From positions 1 to 23,550 of the forward strand of contig JALCCG010000315.1 in NCBI GenBank assembly GCA_023212695.1: DNA of 23,550 bases, read 5' to 3'. The notes below the pieces were generated by a model. That model had not been told where the DNA came from, did not search any database, and was given only the letters and a program-made list of their open reading frames with translations. Below are positions 1 through 8,990 of this stretch, piece after piece (position 1 is the first letter of the stretch; each line of letters starts with the position of its first letter). The position numbers were made by a program, and so were the translations under genes. Source of the stretch: Sporisorium sorghi (Eukaryota > Basidiomycota > Ustilaginomycetes > Ustilaginales > Ustilaginaceae).

Positions 1-111
1 ACCAAACAAGTGAATTGTCCCTTTTCACATACCCCTTTTCCCCCCCCTTTTCCTTCCCTTCCCCCCCCCCCCCCCCCCTCCCCCCCCCCCCCCCCAATCT
101 TCCCCTCCAAA
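1..111. repeat. Contig-edge pyrimidine and poly-C tract
   Basis: The first 111 bases are almost entirely C and T from about position 35 on, with C runs of up to 18 (61-78) and 16 (80-95). The tract ends just before the start codon of the flavin monooxygenase, so it would lie in its 5' leader. Runs this long at the very end of a window are often assembly or sequencing artefacts, and the other end of the window shows the mirror picture (a G run). No promoter element can be read here. Confidence 0.7.
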
Positions 112-1923
112 ATGCCTGCCAGTGACACCCAGTACGAGGCCGTCATCGTCGGTGGCGGCCCCTCCGGCATCGCAGCAGCTTGTCAGCTCCAGCGCCAACT
201 CGGCCTCACCAAACTCAAGATCTTCGAGCGCGGCAGCCAATTCGGTGGCACCTGGTACCACAACCGCTACGCGGGAGCAGCGTGCGATGTGCCTCCGCGT
301 CTGTACTCGCTCTCGTTCTACCAGAAGAAGACGTGGAAGGACTTTATGGCCCGGCAGCCCGAGATGGAGTCGTACCTGCAGGAAGTCGCCTCGGCGTTCG
401 GCCTCAACCGTTTTGCTGAGTTCAACAGCGAGGTCTACTCGGCAGAGTGGGTCGAGGAGCAGACGCACTGGAAGGTGAAGTGGCGCACGCTCGATGGCGA
501 GCACCACGGCGTTGTGACGACGAGGGTGTTGATCAATGGATCCGGTGCGTTGAGTGTGCCTCGCGACTGCGATGTTCCGAGCTGGGAGAGGTTCAAGGGA
601 CCGCTGTTTCACTCTGCCAGGTGGGACACCAAGGTCGACTTCACCGGTAAGAACGTTGTGGTGCTTGGAAACGGCTGTAGTGCTACACAAATTGTCCCAG
701 CGGTGGCACGTAGAGTCAAGTCGTTGACGCAGATCGCAAGGGCCAAGCATTGGTACGCACCTACGCCGGAGAATCCTTTCGCTGGCAATGGCTTCAAGTG
801 GATGCAACGCAACGTCCCCGGATGGACTACGGTCGAACGCGTCATGTTCACGCTCTTGCTCGATGTCCACTTCATCCAGGCCTGGAACAAGGAGGGCAAG
901 GGAGCTCGTGACCGCTTTGCCAAGAACTCGGCCCTCTACGTCTCGACCGTCGCGCCCAAGAAGTACCACGACATGCTCATGCCGACACCCGAGGAGCTCA
1001 AGGTGGCCTGCAAGCGCCGCGTGTTCGACGACGCCTACATCCCCTGCCTCAACCTGCCCAACGTCGAGCTGACCACAGACCAAGCCGTCGAGATCACCGA
1101 GGACACCGTCATCCTCAAATCCGGCAGAAAACTCAAGGCCGAGGTCATCATCCTCGCGTCCGGCTTCAAAACGGGCGAGACCAACGTGCAAATGCGCGTC
1201 ACAGGCCGAAACGGCAAAGAGCTCAACGAGATCTGGGCCAAGAACGGCGCCCCGCAAGCCTATCGTACGGTGCTGTGCCACGACTTCCCGAACTTTGCGC
1301 TGCTCTGGGGCCCCGGGTCGGTGACGGGTCACTACTCGGCGATCTTTACGATTGAGAGTTCGGTGCGCTTCGTGTGCTCGCTGCTCAAGCCCATCTTCCT
1401 CGCGGGTCCATCGTCGGTGCCTGCGCTGGAGCGCTCTGCGGGCCGTACGGTTGATGTCAAAGCCGACGCGCAGGAGAAGGAGGATGTCATGGTGCAGACG
1501 CAGATGCGCGACCTCATCTACACATCCGGCTGCAAGGGCTGGTACACCAACGCCCAGGGCCGCGTATCGACCCTGTACCCGGGCTTCCAGCTCACATTTG
1601 CTTGGCGTAGCGACCACCCGATCGCCGCGGATCTCGAGTACACGGGCTTGCCGCCCAAAACGCGCGCGAGCAGCTACTGGACCTACTGGCAGCAGCTCGC
1701 ATCGTGGCTCAGGCTGGGTGACGTGCCCGAGTACAGAAAGGACAGGCTGCGCAGAAGGGCGTGGATCGTCAAGCACCTGCTCGACCCCGTGGGTCACGCC
1801 GTAAGCAGGGTGGCTATCTGGTGGCTGATGATCCTGGTGTGGATCGCGGACAAGGGCATGCTCTACACGCGCCGACGTAAGGAGTTCGAGGCCATGAAAC
1901 AGCGGTACTTGGAGGCCAAGTAG
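112..1923 (+). CDS. FAD/NADPH-dependent monooxygenase of the Baeyer-Villiger / flavin-containing monooxygenase type
   Basis: 603 aa, no intron. Such enzymes use FAD and NADPH to insert one oxygen atom into a ketone or oxidise a heteroatom; the substrate cannot be read from the sequence. Visible motifs: the N-terminal FAD Rossmann fingerprint GGGPSG (residues 14-19); GGTWYHNRYAGAACD (45-59), typical of the BVMO FAD site; FKGPLFHSARWD (161-172), which fits the BVMO fingerprint FxGxxxHxxxW; and a second Rossmann motif, LGNGCSA (185-191), for NADPH. A hydrophobic stretch near the C-terminus (AIWWLMILVWIA) followed by basic residues could be a membrane anchor. The ATG at 112 was chosen because it has a good AAAATG context and sits 13 residues before the Rossmann motif; the open frame upstream is only poly-Pro/Ser from the pyrimidine tract. 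Phosphoketolase follows on the same strand 644 bp later. The family assignment is strong; the substrate is unknown. Confidence 0.9.
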   Translation: MPASDTQYEAVIVGGGPSGIAAACQLQRQLGLTKLKIFERGSQFGGTWYHNRYAGAACDVPPRLYSLSFYQKKTWKDFMARQPEMESYLQEVASAFGLNRFAEFNSEVYSAEWVEEQTHWKVKWRTLDGEHHGVVTTRVLINGSGALSVPRDCDVPSWERFKGPLFHSARWDTKVDFTGKNVVVLGNGCSATQIVPAVARRVKSLTQIARAKHWYAPTPENPFAGNGFKWMQRNVPGWTTVERVMFTLLLDVHFIQAWNKEGKGARDRFAKNSALYVSTVAPKKYHDMLMPTPEELKVACKRRVFDDAYIPCLNLPNVELTTDQAVEITEDTVILKSGRKLKAEVIILASGFKTGETNVQMRVTGRNGKELNEIWAKNGAPQAYRTVLCHDFPNFALLWGPGSVTGHYSAIFTIESSVRFVCSLLKPIFLAGPSSVPALERSAGRTVDVKADAQEKEDVMVQTQMRDLIYTSGCKGWYTNAQGRVSTLYPGFQLTFAWRSDHPIAADLEYTGLPPKTRASSYWTYWQQLASWLRLGDVPEYRKDRLRRRAWIVKHLLDPVGHAVSRVAIWWLMILVWIADKGMLYTRRRKEFEAMKQRYLEAK

Positions 1924-2055
1924 GCGGCAACGATGGTGCAGGTAGATTCTTGGTTTCCCCAATGGCAACGTTGTTTTTCGCAGTTGATTCGTATGTGTTG
2001 GACGGCTGTTCGGTGAGAGAGTCCCTCAACTCGACAACGATGAGCGCGCAGTATG

Positions 2056-2082
2056 AGGCGACATAGGCGACATAGGCGACAT
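2056..2082. repeat. Tandem repeat of AGGCGACAT, three perfect copies
   Basis: Three head-to-tail copies of a 9-mer (2056-2064, 2065-2073, 2074-2082) about 130 bp downstream of the monooxygenase stop codon. No function can be assigned. Confidence 0.9.
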
Positions 2083-2227
2083 GGAGCCTCGATCTCACAT
2101 TTGGATCTAATTATTCTTTGTCGGCCGAGTGAGTCGCAATGCGAGAACAAGCGGCGCGTTGTTGCAAGTGAGCGCAGCAGCTGACGGGTTTGTGCATGAA
2201 TTCCTCTCTCAGTCAGCCAGCAGCGCA

Positions 2228-2265
2228 GTGAATCAGCGAGAGAGACTTGGCCAAAGCTGATTCAC
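2228..2265. repeat. Perfect 10-bp inverted repeat upstream of phosphoketolase
   Basis: GTGAATCAGC (2228-2237) and its exact reverse complement GCTGATTCAC (2256-2265) are separated by 18 bases. The element lies about 125 bp upstream of the TATA box. It could bind a dimeric regulator or form a hairpin; neither is shown. Confidence 0.75.
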
Positions 2266-2391
2266 CTCGACTCTGATATCACCTCTGTCGATCTCCTCCA
2301 ATGTCACACGCCTCGCTGCGTCTGTCCGTCCAGGGTGCAGGCAACATGCCAGTCAACCGCAAGACCGCCGATCGAGCCAGATTGTCGTTCG

Positions 2392-2399
2392 TATAAATA
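2392..2399 (+). promoter_or_regulatory. TATA box of the phosphoketolase gene
   Basis: TATAAATA lies about 175 bp upstream of the ATG at 2568. The leader after it is pyrimidine-rich, as is common for well-expressed fungal genes. Confidence 0.55.
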
Positions 2400-2567
2400 C
2401 CACACGTTCTGAAAATGCTGAGTCTGAGTCGACCGTCGATGGCCATCCCCCCCCCCAACCTGTCTCCCTGCCTCTCCCTCTCTCACTTCCACACGCTCTC
2501 TCCATTGGCAACCTATCATTGATCTCGCCGTAGCGATCGAGGTGATCGCAGCCTCTAGCTCGCCAAT

Positions 2568-5201
2568 ATGTCAGCTCCAGCTCCACCTGACTTCCATCTC
2601 ATCCCCTCTCGCATCGATGCCAGTCAGCCGCTGCGAGACGAGGAGATCCAGCTCGTCTTGCCTGACCCGGACGAAGGTCGTGAGCGCTACGACCTCGACT
2701 CGATCCAAGCTTTTCAAAAAGCGGCCAACTATCTCGCCGTCGCCCAGATCTATTTGCAAGACAACGTTCTCCTCGAAAAACCGCTCGACTATCAGGCGCA
2801 CATCAAGAAGCGGCTGTTGGGCCACTTTGGCACGGTCCCGGGTCTCGTGTTTGCCTATGCTCATTCCTCCGCTCTTTTGAAGCGCATGGAAGGGTCACGC
2901 AGAGGCATCTTCATCACAGGTCCCGGTCACGGAGCGCCCGCCATCCTCGGCTGCCTCTACCTCGAAGGCTCCATCTCCAAGTTTTACCCGAAAGAGTCGC
3001 TCTCCAAACAGGGGCTGCACGCGTTTGTCAAGAACTTCAGCTGGCCCAACACGGTCCGTCCTTCGCATGTCACAGCCACCACGCCAGGCGCCATCCACGA
3101 AGGTGGTGAGCTCGGCTACGCGCTCTCGGTCGCCCATGGCGCTGTAATGGACAAGCCTGATCTCATTGCCTTTGCCGTGATTGGCGATGGCGAGGCCGAG
3201 ACGGGCCCAACTGCTACTGCGTGGCATGCTCACAAGTTTATCGACCCTGCGGAATCCGGTGCGGTGCTGCCCATCCTGCATCTCAACCGGTTCAAGATTA
3301 GCGAAAAGACCATCTTTGGCACCATGGAGCGCATCGAGCTGCTAGCGCTGTTTACGGGATACGGCTACCAGGTGCGCTTCGTCGATTACTACCAGCACCT
3401 CGGCACGAAGCACACTGTGCCGGGAGAACGCGATGCAGCCGTGTTTGACGTCGACATGGCTGCGAGTCTCGACTGGGCGATCAACGAGATCCAAGAGATC
3501 CAGCGTGCTGCTCGGCAGGGCTCGCCGATCATGAAACCGCGCTGGCCCATGATTATCCTTTCCTCGCCCAAGGGCTGGGGCGGGCCCGTCAAGGTGGACG
3601 ACCAGAAGATCGAGGGCTCGTTTCATAGTCACCAGGTGCCGGTCAAGGTCGAACCTTCCTCTGGCGGCGACGAGCATCTCAAGATCCTCGACGGTTGGCT
3701 GCGCTCGTACCAGCCGCAGACGTGGTTCAGGGTCGAGTCGCGCCAACTCGTGCTCGATCCTCTGGTGACACGTATGCTGCCTCGCGACGAGTTGCGACTT
3801 GGCCAGATCCGCGAGATCTACGAAAAGAGTGAGGGCCTGCACGATGTTAGCACCGGCCCGTTTATGGTCGCCTCCGAATCGTCCGAATCGGGCAAGGACG
3901 GCAGCAGAACATCGCACGCTTCGGCCATGGAGCAGTGTGGCAAATACCTGGCCGCTCTGCTGCCCAAGAACCCGGACCGCTTCCTCATCTTTTCGCCGGA
4001 CGAGCTCGTCTCGAACAAGCTCGACGCAACACTCAAAGTGCCCGGTTTCAAAGCACGCAAGTTCGAACACGACTCGGACAGCTTCGTCACGGGTCCAGAG
4101 CGTCTCGAGCAAAAGCTGCGATCCGGACGTGTCATCGAGATGCTCAGCGAGCACACACTTCAAGGCTTTGCACAGGGCTATGCGCTCACGGGACGCATCG
4201 GCCTCTTCCCCAGCTACGAGTCGTTCTTGGGCATCGTCACCACCATGATTGCGCAGTTCGCCAAGTTTGTCAAGGTGGCCAAGGCGACCGACTTCCGCCC
4301 GCCCGTGCCGTCCATCACCTATGTCATGAGCTCGACGCTGTGGCGTCAGGAGCACAACGGCGCGAGCCACCAGCAGCCGGGCTTGATCAATTCGGTGCTC
4401 GACCTGCCGCACAATGTGGCGCGTGTCTATCTGCCGCCCGACGCCAACTGTGCCGTGTCGACGCTGTCGCACTGCCTGAACAGTCGGAACTATGTCAATT
4501 TGCTGGTGGGGAGCAAGCATCAGAACCGGGTGTATTTGAGCGAGGACGAGGCGAATGCGCATTGTAAGGCGGGTGGGTCGATCTGGCATGCGTATTCGAC
4601 TGAGGGGCGCTACGAGCCGGATGTGGTGATTGTGGGCATTGGCACGGAGACGACGGCCGAGGCGATTGCTGCTACGGAGCTGTTGCGCGCGCAGCACGGG
4701 GAGGAGGGAGGGAAGGATTTGCTGCGTGTGCGCTTCATCAACATCACGGACCTCATGATCCTCAGCGAGAACTCGGTGCACCCGCACGCGCTGACTGACG
4801 AGGCGTTCGACGCCCTCTTTACGCGCAATGTTCCCATCGTGTTCAACTTCCACGGCTACACGACGGCGGTCAAGAGTCTGCTGGGCGATCGGCTGTCGGG
4901 CGAGGTGGGACGCAGGGTTGCAGTGTTGGGCTTCATCGAGGAGGGCAGCACGACGACGGCGTGGAATATGCTCAAGCTGAATGGGGTGGACCGGTTCTCG
5001 GTGGCGTGTACGGCGCTGGAGCTGATCAAGAGGGATTTGGAGCTCAGGAGGCAGAGGGGCGCGCAGGTGAGTGAAAGGCTGGAGGAGCTGGTGCAGAGCC
5101 AGCGGCTGGATGGGCTGGTGAGGCAGTTTGAGCGGAAGAGGGACGAGTGGCAGGAGTTTATTGATGTGCATGGGAGGGATCCGGATGAGGTTGGCGAGTG
5201 A
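2568..5201 (+). CDS. XFP: Phosphoketolase (xylulose-5-phosphate/fructose-6-phosphate phosphoketolase)
   Basis: 877 aa, single exon. The enzyme is thiamine-diphosphate dependent and splits xylulose-5-P (and usually fructose-6-P) with phosphate into acetyl-phosphate plus glyceraldehyde-3-P or erythrose-4-P; it is expected in the cytosol. Motifs in order: GHFGT and YAH near residues 85-99 (conserved substrate-site histidines), GPGHG (118-122), the family signature EGGELGY (178-184), the ThDP/Mg motif GDGEAETGP (206-214), LHLNRFKIS (from about 237), and in the second half SPDELVSNKL and GLFPSYESF, which carry the Asp and Glu that contact the cofactor in characterised enzymes. The order matches XFP_N, XFP and XFP_C. 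It is somewhat longer than bacterial enzymes (about 790-825 aa), as in other fungi. The ATG at 2568 follows a TATA box and pyrimidine-rich leader. Acetate kinase lies 316 bp downstream on the same strand and would use its product. Confidence 0.97.
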   Translation: MSAPAPPDFHLIPSRIDASQPLRDEEIQLVLPDPDEGRERYDLDSIQAFQKAANYLAVAQIYLQDNVLLEKPLDYQAHIKKRLLGHFGTVPGLVFAYAHSSALLKRMEGSRRGIFITGPGHGAPAILGCLYLEGSISKFYPKESLSKQGLHAFVKNFSWPNTVRPSHVTATTPGAIHEGGELGYALSVAHGAVMDKPDLIAFAVIGDGEAETGPTATAWHAHKFIDPAESGAVLPILHLNRFKISEKTIFGTMERIELLALFTGYGYQVRFVDYYQHLGTKHTVPGERDAAVFDVDMAASLDWAINEIQEIQRAARQGSPIMKPRWPMIILSSPKGWGGPVKVDDQKIEGSFHSHQVPVKVEPSSGGDEHLKILDGWLRSYQPQTWFRVESRQLVLDPLVTRMLPRDELRLGQIREIYEKSEGLHDVSTGPFMVASESSESGKDGSRTSHASAMEQCGKYLAALLPKNPDRFLIFSPDELVSNKLDATLKVPGFKARKFEHDSDSFVTGPERLEQKLRSGRVIEMLSEHTLQGFAQGYALTGRIGLFPSYESFLGIVTTMIAQFAKFVKVAKATDFRPPVPSITYVMSSTLWRQEHNGASHQQPGLINSVLDLPHNVARVYLPPDANCAVSTLSHCLNSRNYVNLLVGSKHQNRVYLSEDEANAHCKAGGSIWHAYSTEGRYEPDVVIVGIGTETTAEAIAATELLRAQHGEEGGKDLLRVRFINITDLMILSENSVHPHALTDEAFDALFTRNVPIVFNFHGYTTAVKSLLGDRLSGEVGRRVAVLGFIEEGSTTTAWNMLKLNGVDRFSVACTALELIKRDLELRRQRGAQVSERLEELVQSQRLDGLVRQFERKRDEWQEFIDVHGRDPDEVGE

Positions 5202-5517
5202 GTGTGGCAGCGGCTCTTTGAGCGTCTTGGTGGGTTCTGCATGTTTGTAAGCGCATTCTTTCAAGCATCGGTTTCGGCATGGTCTTGCAGCGCTTGAGAT
5301 GGACGAGTCTGTCGATGCGGAGCAAGTCGCATATGTCAATGCTGGTTCGGACCGCAAGGCTTGGCCTGTGCGAGGAGCATGCTGAGTCACTAGTTTTGAG
5401 AGATCGATGACGTGGTGATGGCTCAAAGGCAAACAGGCGCTGGCAAGATTCTTCACTTCTCGACCACCACCACCATCGTCCACCACTTCCAACAACCAAA
5501 TCGCAACCTCGACCAGC
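5202..5517 (+). other. Intergenic region between phosphoketolase and acetate kinase
   Basis: These 316 bases contain no supported gene. The last ~60 bases before the acetate kinase ATG are rich in CCA/CAA triplets, like a fungal 5' leader. I see no clear TATA box. The two genes are therefore probably separate transcripts sharing a neighbourhood. Confidence 0.5.
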
Positions 5518-7000
5518 ATGGAGAACATCAAGCACTTCCGCGGATCACCCAACGATGGCGCCAAGCACGCCGAGCACATGCTCTGCCTGAACGCCGGCTC
5601 GTCGTCGCTCAAGTTCAAGCTTTTCTCCATCTCGTCGAGCTCAGACGCGCTGATTAGCGGGTCTGTCAAGCTCTCTAGCGACGACGGGGCCGAAGTGGAG
5701 ATGGCGCACCAGGACGGGCGTGTGCAGCGCTCGACGCAGAGCTGGGTGGACATAGCGTCCGCCTCTGTGCTCTCGCATCTCCTCGCTCAGATCGCCTCGC
5801 TGCTTGGCGAGGTGCACATCACGCGCGTAGTGCACCGCGTAGTACACGGAGCGCACCTCCCCCAGTGCGTGTCCATCACACGGAGCGATCAGCACCACCT
5901 GGGCACGCTGCAGTACCTGGCCGAATTCGCGCCGCTGCACAACGCCGTCTCCGCCGCCCTTATCCGTTTGTGCTTGTGCTCAAAAGAGCTCGACGAGGGG
6001 CACGAGAACATCTGCTGCTTCGACACGGCCTTCCACCGCACGCTGGGCGACGTTCGGGGGCGGTACATGATCGCTCTGGCGGGCGAGGCGCTGCCCGGAG
6101 GAATGCAGTTGAGGAGGTGGGGCTTCCACGGCTTGTCGTACGCGTCGGTGCTGCGGACGCTCGCACGCGCTCTGCGACGCGACGAGAGGTCGCTCAATGT
6201 CATCCTGTGCCATCTCGGCAGCGGCAGCAGCATGTGCAGTATCGTGAACGGCAAGAGCTTTGACACCAGCATGGGGTTGACGCCGCTCGAGGGTCTACCG
6301 GGGAGCACGAGGAGCGGCAGCGTCGACCCGGTGCTCGCGCTGCACCTGTCCGCCGCCCAGGGTCCGCGCGAGAGCAGCCCGTCGGGAACAGTGCAAGTCG
6401 CACAAGGGATCGAGGTGTCGCGCGCCGAGCTGGTGCTCAACAAGCAGAGCGGTTTCAAGGGTGTTGCGGGCACGGGTGATTTCAGGGAGATCGTCGCGCG
6501 TCGCTCGGCGTTCCTCGACGGCAAGGCGGATGGGCAGGAGCGACAGCGCGGTGAAGCTGCAGCGCTGGCATTCGATATCTTCGTCGACAGGATCGTGGGC
6601 TACCTGGGCAGTTATGCGATCAAGATGAGCGCCAGGGGCGGCGTCGACGCGCTGGTGTTTTCGGGTGGCATCGGCGAGGCGAGCTCCGAATTGCACCGCC
6701 AGCTGGCCAAGGAACTGGAGCTGTCCACGCTGTCTCCCGCTGGCCAGACGATCGCGCTGGAGGACCGAGGCGGGCGAAAGTGCTGGCAGCTCAAGAGGCA
6801 GGATCTGGGGTTGAGTGGCACGCAGAGGACGGTGGAAACGGCTATGGCGGTGCCGTGGTTCGTTTGCAAGGTGAGTGTGAACAACTGTAGAGAACCGACG
6901 AGAAGCTAGATTACTGACGAGCTATCTGATATGCTACGGAAAACAGACGGACGAAGAGGGCGAGATGGCGAGGGAGGTGTTGGCGTGTAGCCACAAGTAA
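5518..7000 (+). CDS. ACK: Acetate kinase, two exons
   Basis: Join 5518-6870 and 6947-7000; 468 aa. The enzyme transfers phosphate between acetyl-phosphate and ADP (acetate + ATP); it belongs to the ASKHA fold and is expected in the cytosol. Visible landmarks: NAGSSSLKFKLF (25-36, first family signature), HRVVHG (106-111, conserved Arg), APLHN (138-142), FDTAFH (168-173, catalytic Asp), WGFHG (201-205), CHLGSGSS (231-238, phosphate loop), LTPLEGLPGSTRSG (254-267, second conserved Arg) and GGIGE near the C-terminus. Read without splicing, the frame ends at 6909 in a tail unlike the family. Removing the 76-nt intron gives the C-terminus KTDEEGEMAREVLACSHK, which fits the usual DEE ending of acetate kinases. 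The start at 5518 puts the first signature at residue 25. With the upstream phosphoketolase it forms the XFP-ACK route known from fungi. Confidence 0.95.
6871..6946 (+). other. Intron in acetate kinase (GT-AG, 76 nt)
   Basis: Donor GTGAGT at 6871, branch-like TACTGAC at 6912-6918, acceptor AAACAG ending at 6946. It is phase 0. The branch A lies 29 nt from the acceptor. Splicing restores a family-like C-terminus in the following 17 codons. Confidence 0.88.
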
Positions 7001-7201
7001 GGGAGGAAAGCAGGGCCGGCGGTAGTGGATGACAGCGGGGAGGGGGATCTCCACGGAGATGGGCGCAAGCGATATCGCATAGTTACGCCCTGAGTGAACA
7101 CCGAGAGCTGGATAAGGGTCCACCAACGGACGCTAGGGTATAGGTGGCACCCCTTCTTCACCGATCGCTCCTCACTCCCTCACCGTCTAGCACCAACAAC
7201 A

Positions 7202-7225
7202 ACACACACACACACACACACACAC
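7202..7225. repeat. (AC)12 microsatellite in a 5' leader
   Basis: Twelve AC units end 9 bases before the start codon of the SRPBCC gene, so they should be transcribed in its 5' leader. Such tracts vary in length between strains. Confidence 0.9.
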
Positions 7226-7234
7226 TCAAGCACA

Positions 7235-7726
7235 ATGTCGACCCCATCGCACCCAGAATCGCGCGTAATCGAAACGACCATCCTCATCGCTGCGCCGCTC
7301 TCCACCGTGCGGTCAATCTTGCTCAACTTCAACGCCTACCCGTCCTGGTCGAGCTTCATCGTGTCCATCCATTGCACCTCTTCCTCCTCTGCGCTGCAGA
7401 TCGGCGACGCACTGAGCGTGACACTCAACCCACCCTCTGGATCCGCCATGACGCTGACGCCGCACGTGGTGCACCTCGACGAAGCGGGGTTCGGATGGCA
7501 AGGCCACCTCGCCAACGTGACGGGTCTGTTTGATGGGAAGCATTTGTTTCTGCTCGAGGAGGAGGGGGAGGGAGGGACAACGCTGACGCACAGGGAGGAG
7601 TTTGGCGGTGTGCTGTACACGCCGTTGATGAGCTGGTTGGGCATGGGCGTGAAGACGAGGGCAGGGTTCGAGGCGTTCAATGAGGCGGTGAAGAGGAGGG
7701 CCGAGGAGGTGGCTGGCAAGCAGTAG
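7235..7726 (+). CDS. SRPBCC (START-like / polyketide cyclase 2) family protein
   Basis: 163 aa. The N-terminal half shows the typical opening of SRPBCC domains: a beta strand, then IAAPLSTVRSILLNFNAYPSW (from residue 18), matching the usual pattern AP...V...L.....YP.W. The rest alternates strands and ends in a long amphipathic C-terminal helix (FEAFNEAVKRRAEEVAG) that normally closes the ligand cavity. These domains bind hydrophobic ligands; the ligand and biological role cannot be told here. The ATG at 7235 is preferred over upstream in-frame codons because the domain begins about 10 residues after it and the upstream sequence is a CA-repeat leader. It starts 234 bp after the acetate kinase stop on the same strand. 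No signal peptide is seen. Confidence 0.82.
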   Translation: MSTPSHPESRVIETTILIAAPLSTVRSILLNFNAYPSWSSFIVSIHCTSSSSALQIGDALSVTLNPPSGSAMTLTPHVVHLDEAGFGWQGHLANVTGLFDGKHLFLLEEEGEGGTTLTHREEFGGVLYTPLMSWLGMGVKTRAGFEAFNEAVKRRAEEVAGKQ

Positions 7727-8990
7727 CAGGGACGGTGAGGCGATGCGCTGCAGTTGTCGTTAGCAGCATGTCAGTCCAACGAAGGCTGTCGTGGTGTGCC
7801 CCGCGTGCTCTTTGCCTGCAAGCTGTGTGTATAAAGTAATTGGTTGTGAGATAGGTTCGTGGGATAGTTCAGGACTGTGCAGAGCGTACGAAAAGTGAGC
7901 ATTGCGACATGGCTCCTCTTTCCGCAGCGGGTAGAGAACGAGCGATGCGAGACACAAAGATGTTTCGAAACGAGCTCGATCTGCCTGCTTGCTGCGAGTG
8001 GGCGCGACGGAGTGCGGTGAGGGTGAATGCGATCGAGCAGCGACGGACGGCGGGCAGGATGACAACGCAGAGATCCTTGACCTCTTCTTATCAATGTTCA
8101 AGAGCCACAGAGCCTTGCTGCAGACAGACACGCCATCTACGGGATGACTGACTCGACTCGCTCAAACCATCTCTGCTCACACGGAAAGGAGAGACTTCCG
8201 AAACACGGCTCAACGGCATCCTGAACACCTTCGACATCCCCCCCTCTACGTGATGTTGCGACGTCCCAAGACTCCTCCTCGCGCTGCTCCGCTACGTCCA
8301 CGTAGCGCACGCTTACCAGAATCCTCCTCCGCCACGTGCCTTCCGCCTTCTCCCTCGCTATCGTCACTGCCTCTCCCCCTTGTTGCGACACAGGGGCCGC
8401 AGAGTCAAGAGGATGTAAGCGGCGGCTTTACGTTCTGTCTCTGCAATCAAGTTGCGTCGCAGCACACTCGTGCGATCATCAGTATCAACGCCAGCACCAC
8501 AACTGGTACACGACATGGCAACCATAGCAGAACCCCGACTGTCACTCGTCGATCGTGAACGGCGTAGACAAAGGCGAAGACGACGGCAAGCCAAGCGACA
8601 GTCAGAGGAGGAGGCGTGCGAAGCTGCTCCCGGCTCTTGCTGGTTTTTCAAGGTTGTAGAAACGACATTCAATGTCTGCGCATGAGCAAGGCGCGAGAAG
8701 AGGGCAAGGAGGACAAGGTGTTTGTTTCGGGGGAGTGTGGGGTCGTTGTAAATTAGGATGCTGGTGTTGCGGGAAGACTTGTGTCCGAACGTAGGCGTTG
8801 CGATCATTGTTCGAAAGCGGCACGTGCTGTTGCAAAGCAAGCAATGCGTGCAATGTAGCATGACAACCGGGGCTGATCACGATCACGTCCTGAGCCAAGT
8901 GTTCTTGCATCTAGCAGAGTGCTTTCCTTCGGCAATCTCTGGTGCTTCGTGTGACCCTGCATGCTGGGACTGACTGTCAACCGTCAACCC
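7727..8990. other. Gene-poor intergenic stretch
   Basis: About 1.26 kb without a gene I can support. Short open frames exist on both strands but none has a recognisable domain or smut-like codon bias. Items seen: a palindrome CGCTACGT-CC-ACGTAGCG (8290-8307), two CACGTG E-boxes (8333-8338 and 8821-8826), and a short hydrophobic peptide frame near 8336-8400 that resembles a damaged signal peptide. The stretch runs into the GH10 relic at about 8991. Confidence 0.5.
8290..8307. repeat. 18-bp palindrome with 8-bp arms
   Basis: CGCTACGT (8290-8297) and ACGTAGCG (8300-8307) are exact reverse complements around a CC spacer. It lies in a gene-free region, so no target gene can be named. Confidence 0.7.

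Larger units (their letters stand above)
1924..2567 (+). promoter_or_regulatory. Intergenic region and promoter of the phosphoketolase gene
   Basis: No gene is supported in these 644 bases. They hold three perfect copies of the 9-mer AGGCGACAT (2056-2082), a perfect 10-bp inverted repeat (2228-2237 and 2256-2265), a TATA box (TATAAATA from 2392) about 175 bp before the phosphoketolase ATG, and a C run (about 2449-2457) in the likely 5' leader. The TATA box suggests a strongly or conditionally expressed gene; that is inference. Confidence 0.6.

Noticed and set aside
25..1968. 647-codon open frame antisense to the flavin monooxygenase
   Set aside because: It mirrors the third-position GC bias of the real gene, has no recognisable domain, and ends in a poly-Gly run derived from the C tract.
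5202..5517. A single transcript covering phosphoketolase and acetate kinase
   Set aside because: The gap is over 300 bp and contains a leader-like stretch before the second gene; fungi normally use separate transcripts.
3342..5753. 803-codon open frame antisense to phosphoketolase, reaching into acetate kinase
   Set aside because: Its composition (Arg-, His- and Leu-rich) is that of a shadow of GC-biased coding DNA; both overlapped sense genes are unmistakable.
8336..8527. Short frame starting with a signal-peptide-like stretch (SAFSLAIVTAS), possibly the start of the GH10 relic or a small secreted protein
   Set aside because: The distance to the relic is roughly right for a GH10 N-terminal part, but none of the conserved GH10 motifs (ENEMKW, GHTLVWH, WDVVNE) can be found in between, and the frame breaks soon after.
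8364..8861. 165-codon minus-strand frame
   Set aside because: No domain, irregular codon use, and no plausible start context.
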